Assembly: GCA_036502575.1 (NCBI GenBank)
Contig: DASXYL010000083.1
Span: 186,001 to 250,000 of the forward strand
Origin: DASXRA01 sp036502575
GTDB lineage: Bacteria; Actinomycetota; Actinomycetes; Mycobacteriales; Jatrophihabitantaceae
Direction: 5' to 3'
Length of the DNA stretch: 64,000 nucleotides
Shown here one piece after another: positions 61,424-64,000 of the stretch. The notes beneath the pieces are model-generated. The model saw only the letters and a list, made by a program, of their open reading frames with translations, did not search any database and was not told the origin of the DNA. A program made the translations under genes and the position numbers. Position 1 is the stretch's first letter, and every line of letters begins with the position of its first letter.

Positions 61424-62733
61424 GCGATGCGACCGGCGCTGTCGCCGAAGTCGTCACGCTCGCGAGCGAACTCATCGCGATCGACACCACCAACGTCGAC
61501 GACCCGACCGCGCGCGGCACCGAACGGACGGCCGCCGAGTACGTCGCGGGCAAGCTGGCCGACGTCGGCTACGAGCCGGTCTACCTCGAATCCGGAGCTC
61601 CGGGACGCGGCAACGTCGTCGTCCGCCTGACCGGTGCCGACCCCAGCCGCGGCGGGCTGCTCGTGCACGGCCACCTGGATGTGGTCCCGGCCGACGCGTC
61701 CGAGTGGTCGGTGCACCCGTTCTCGGGCGAGGTCAGCGACGGCTACCTGTGGGGACGGGGCGCAGTCGACATGAAGGGCATGGTGGCGATGACCCTCGCC
61801 GTCGCCCGCGCCTTCAAACGCGACGGCGTTGTCCCACCCCGTGACCTCGTCTTCGCGTTCGTGGCCGACGAGGAGGCCGGCGGCTTCTACGGGGCCCGCT
61901 GGCTGGTCGACAACCACCCGGAGCTGTTCGACGGCGTCACCGAGGCGATCAGCGAGGTCGGCGGCTTCTCGATCACCGTCGGCGACGGCGTGCGGGCCTA
62001 CCTCGTCGAGACCGCCGAGAAGGGCGTTGCGTGGCTGCGCCTCAAGACCCAGGGCACCGCCGGGCACGCATCGATGCTGCAGACCGACAACCCCGTCGCC
62101 AGACTCGCCGCGGCGATCACCCGGCTCGAACAGCACCGCTTCCCACTGGTCCTCACCGATCCGGTCCGCGAGTTCCTCGCCGGTGTCGCCGATCTGACCG
62201 GCGTCCCCTTCGACGAGAACGATCCCGAGGGCGCCGTGGCCCGGCTGGGCAACCTGTCCCGGTTGATCGGCGCGACGCTGCGCGACACCGCCACCGTCAC
62301 CCGGTTCGACGCCGGATACAAGGCCAACGTCGTGCCGTCCGTGGCCCGAGCCACGGTCGACGGCCGGATGCTGCCCGGCCGGGAGGAGGCCTTCGAGGCC
62401 GAGATCGCCGACGTCCTCGGGCCCGACGTGCACCGCGAGTGGGACAGCCTGCCGCCGGTGCACACAACCTTCGACGGTGCGCTCGTCGACGCCATGGCCG
62501 CCGCGATCGGAGCCGAGGACCCCGGCGCGCGGCTACTGCCCTACATGCTCTCGGCCGGAACGGACGCGAAATCCTTCCAGCGACTCGGCATCCGCCACTT
62601 CGGCTTCGCGCCGTTGAAACTGCCGCCGGAGCTCGACTTCCCCGCCCTGTTCCACGGCGTGGACGAACGGGTACCGGTCGACGCGCTCGAATTCGGCGTC
62701 TGCGTGCTCGACCGGTTGCTACGAACCGGTTGA
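61420..62733 (+). CDS. M20 family metallopeptidase/deacylase
   Basis: 437 residues from GTG 61420, overlapping the GNAT stop. Zinc site: VHGHLDVVPAD (His, catalytic Asp), WGRGAVDMKGMVA (bridging Asp), ADEEAGG (general base and metal Glu), SEVGGFS (metal-ligand Glu) and a C-terminal ALFHGVDERVP (His). Dimerisation insert at about 190-300. Typical of ArgE/DapE/aminoacylase-like enzymes that hydrolyse N-acyl or dipeptide bonds. It is coupled to an acetyltransferase, but no specific substrate follows. Confidence 0.93.
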   Translation: MSDATGAVAEVVTLASELIAIDTTNVDDPTARGTERTAAEYVAGKLADVGYEPVYLESGAPGRGNVVVRLTGADPSRGGLLVHGHLDVVPADASEWSVHPFSGEVSDGYLWGRGAVDMKGMVAMTLAVARAFKRDGVVPPRDLVFAFVADEEAGGFYGARWLVDNHPELFDGVTEAISEVGGFSITVGDGVRAYLVETAEKGVAWLRLKTQGTAGHASMLQTDNPVARLAAAITRLEQHRFPLVLTDPVREFLAGVADLTGVPFDENDPEGAVARLGNLSRLIGATLRDTATVTRFDAGYKANVVPSVARATVDGRMLPGREEAFEAEIADVLGPDVHREWDSLPPVHTTFDGALVDAMAAAIGAEDPGARLLPYMLSAGTDAKSFQRLGIRHFGFAPLKLPPELDFPALFHGVDERVPVDALEFGVCVLDRLLRTG

Positions 62734-62741
62734 GGCACCGG

Positions 62742-63710
62742 TCAGCGGAATCCGGAGATCTCGTGTGGGGTGTACCCGGATTCCAGGTAGGAGATCTCGT
62801 CGTCGTCGAGGCTGACGTCCACCGCGGCGATCGCGTCGGCGAGATGTGACTGCTTGGTCGCGCCGACGATCGGGGCGGTGATCACCGGCTTGTGCAGCAG
62901 CCAGGCGAGCGCTACCTGCGCGCGGGGCAGACCCCGCCGCTCGGCGATCTCGCCGACCCGGTCGACGATGACCTTGTCGCCCTCGTGGTACAGCGACTTG
63001 CCGAAGTCGTCGGTCTCGGCGCGCAGGGTGCTCTCGTCCCAGTCCCGGGTGAGCTTGCCGCGCGCGAGCGGGCTCCACGGGATGACGCCGATGCCCTGGT
63101 CCGCGCACAGCGGCAGCATCTCCCGCTCCTCCTCGCGGTACATCAGGTTGTAGTGGTTCTGCATCGAGACGAACCGGGCCCAGCCGTGCTCGTCAGAGAG
63201 GTAGAGGGACTTGGCGAACTGCCAGGCGTACATCGAGGACGCCCCGATGTAGCGGGCCTTGCCGGCCTTCACGACGTCGTTCAGGGCGTCGAGGGTCTCC
63301 TCGATCGGCGTGCTCGGGTCGAAGCGGTGGATCTGGTAGAGGTCGACGTAGTCGGTCTGCAGCCGGCGCAGGCTGTTGTCGATCTCGGCGAGGATCGCCT
63401 TGCGGGACAGCCCCGCGCCGTTAGGCCCCGGCCGCATCCGGCTGTACACCTTGGTCGCGAGCACGACGTCGTCGCGGTTGGTGTACTCGCGCAGGGCCCG
63501 GCCGACGTACTCCTCGCTCGTGCCGGCCGAGTAGACGTTCGCCGTGTCGAGGAAGTTGATGCCCGCGTCGAGCGCCTGGCGGATGATGGCGTTGCTGGCG
63601 TCCTGGTCGAGCACCCATGGCCGCCCTTGCGCGGAGTCGCCGAAGCTCATGCAGCCCAGGCAGATGACCGAGACGTCCAGGCCGGTGGCGCCGAGTTTCG
63701 TGTACTGCAT
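62742..63710 (-). CDS. Aldo/keto reductase
   Basis: 322 residues. (beta/alpha)8 NADPH-dependent reductase with tetrad Asp/Tyr (LDTANVYSAGTSEEYVG), Lys (VLATKVYSRM) and His (LYQIHRFDP); cofactor segment ITAPIVGATKQSHLADAI near the C-terminus. The pattern is that of the AKR general stress/Tas-like group. Monocistronic, convergent with the M20 gene by 8 bp. Confidence 0.94.
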   Translation of the reverse strand: MQYTKLGATGLDVSVICLGCMSFGDSAQGRPWVLDQDASNAIIRQALDAGINFLDTANVYSAGTSEEYVGRALREYTNRDDVVLATKVYSRMRPGPNGAGLSRKAILAEIDNSLRRLQTDYVDLYQIHRFDPSTPIEETLDALNDVVKAGKARYIGASSMYAWQFAKSLYLSDEHGWARFVSMQNHYNLMYREEEREMLPLCADQGIGVIPWSPLARGKLTRDWDESTLRAETDDFGKSLYHEGDKVIVDRVGEIAERRGLPRAQVALAWLLHKPVITAPIVGATKQSHLADAIAAVDVSLDDDEISYLESGYTPHEISGFR

Positions 63711-63924
63711 CGTGTCTGCTCCCGTTGTTCGGCGATCCGGCCCATGATCCGGGCCGACTCTCAGACTCTCACCGGCGACCGTCGTCTGGTCAACCGTCGA
63801 CCGGCACGATGGCGTTCGTTTCCATGGAGAACCTTGGAGGTATTCGCGGACGTAACAGAATGATGATCTTCGTCCGGGTAGCCTTCATGGTGATGTTCTG
63901 GCGCGGGTGATGGTAGGGGGGACG

Positions 63925-64000
63925 ATGTCGAACTTGCCGCAGCACAGCGTGGTTCGGCTCGCGCTGCTGCGCCCCGTCCTCGTTCTGTTGCTCGCCGGCG
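63925..64000 (+). CDS. Start of a further gene, cut by the window
   Basis: ATG 63925 follows GGGGGGA by three to four bases. The 25 codons visible read MSNLPQHSVVRLALLRPVLV and then LLLAG, a basic stretch leading into a hydrophobic helix, so a signal peptide or membrane anchor. Nothing more can be said. Confidence 0.5.
   Translation, partial: MSNLPQHSVVRLALLRPVLVLLLAG

Overview
The window is high-GC actinobacterial DNA. Supporting signs are GTG/TTG starts, many 4-base ATGA/GTGA gene overlaps, a SARP regulator, a cell-surface protein with an LAXTG-type (class E sortase) tail, a DUF222/HNH (13E12-type) gene and a single leucine TTA codon inside a biosynthetic gene. The genus cannot be fixed by eye; Frankiales/Jatrophihabitans-like or a related lineage is a guess. 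No rRNA, tRNA or CRISPR array was seen.

Region 1 (1-17629) looks like part of a natural-product cluster that continues off the left edge. It holds a cytochrome P450, a 14-TM drug exporter, a ketosynthase-III-like protein without its active-site Cys, a SARP regulator, a small precursor peptide with a nitrile-hydratase-like leader and a short Ser/Cys core, and a fused E1-like/YcaO cyclodehydratase ending in a Pro-rich tail. Two paralogous NarL-type histidine kinases, one response regulator, an alpha/beta hydrolase, a type II thioesterase and an acyl-CoA carboxylase beta+epsilon pair follow. The simplest reading is an azol(in)e-forming RiPP (TOMM) pathway combined with acyl/polyketide-type enzymes. 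A merR-merB-merB organomercurial-resistance block (9163-11220) sits between the two kinase paralogs like an insert.

Region 2 (17952-23546) is general metabolism and regulation: a DUF1801 protein, a TetR/SDR divergent pair with two palindromic operators, a frameshifted membrane protein, glutathione peroxidase, a 5'-truncated carbonic anhydrase and a hydrolase. Region 3 (23647-32044) is a sensor kinase, an OmpR regulator and a MacAB-type export operon with two adaptor proteins and a lipoprotein. Region 4 (32199-40719) holds a frameshifted GNAT, a large DUF11-repeat surface protein, a frameshifted Rieske protein, a HAD phosphatase, a Tat-exported amidase with a coupled 58-codon gene, and a ScyD/ScyE-like propeller protein.

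Region 5 (40843-54854) has two response regulators facing a 12.6-kb operon on the minus strand: receiver-adenylate cyclase, ABC ATPase, three tandem FtsX-type permeases, histidine kinase, FAD oxidoreductase. Region 6 (54900-57385) is an HNH gene surrounded by tandem repeats, a pyrimidine-rich tract and a 16-bp direct repeat. Region 7 (57386-64000) holds a cNMP-binding protein, a metallo-beta-lactamase-fold protein, a hypothetical protein, an MDR oxidoreductase, a GNAT, an M20 peptidase, an aldo/keto reductase and the start of a further gene.

Two themes cross the window. First, gene ends, mostly convergent ones, carry long palindromes, and two of these are copies of one 72-bp element with invariant arms and variable loops. 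Second, several genes (20.8 kb, 21.0 kb, 32.4 kb, 36.3-36.4 kb) are broken by single-base indels, mostly in G/C runs, which may be assembly errors rather than true pseudogenes.
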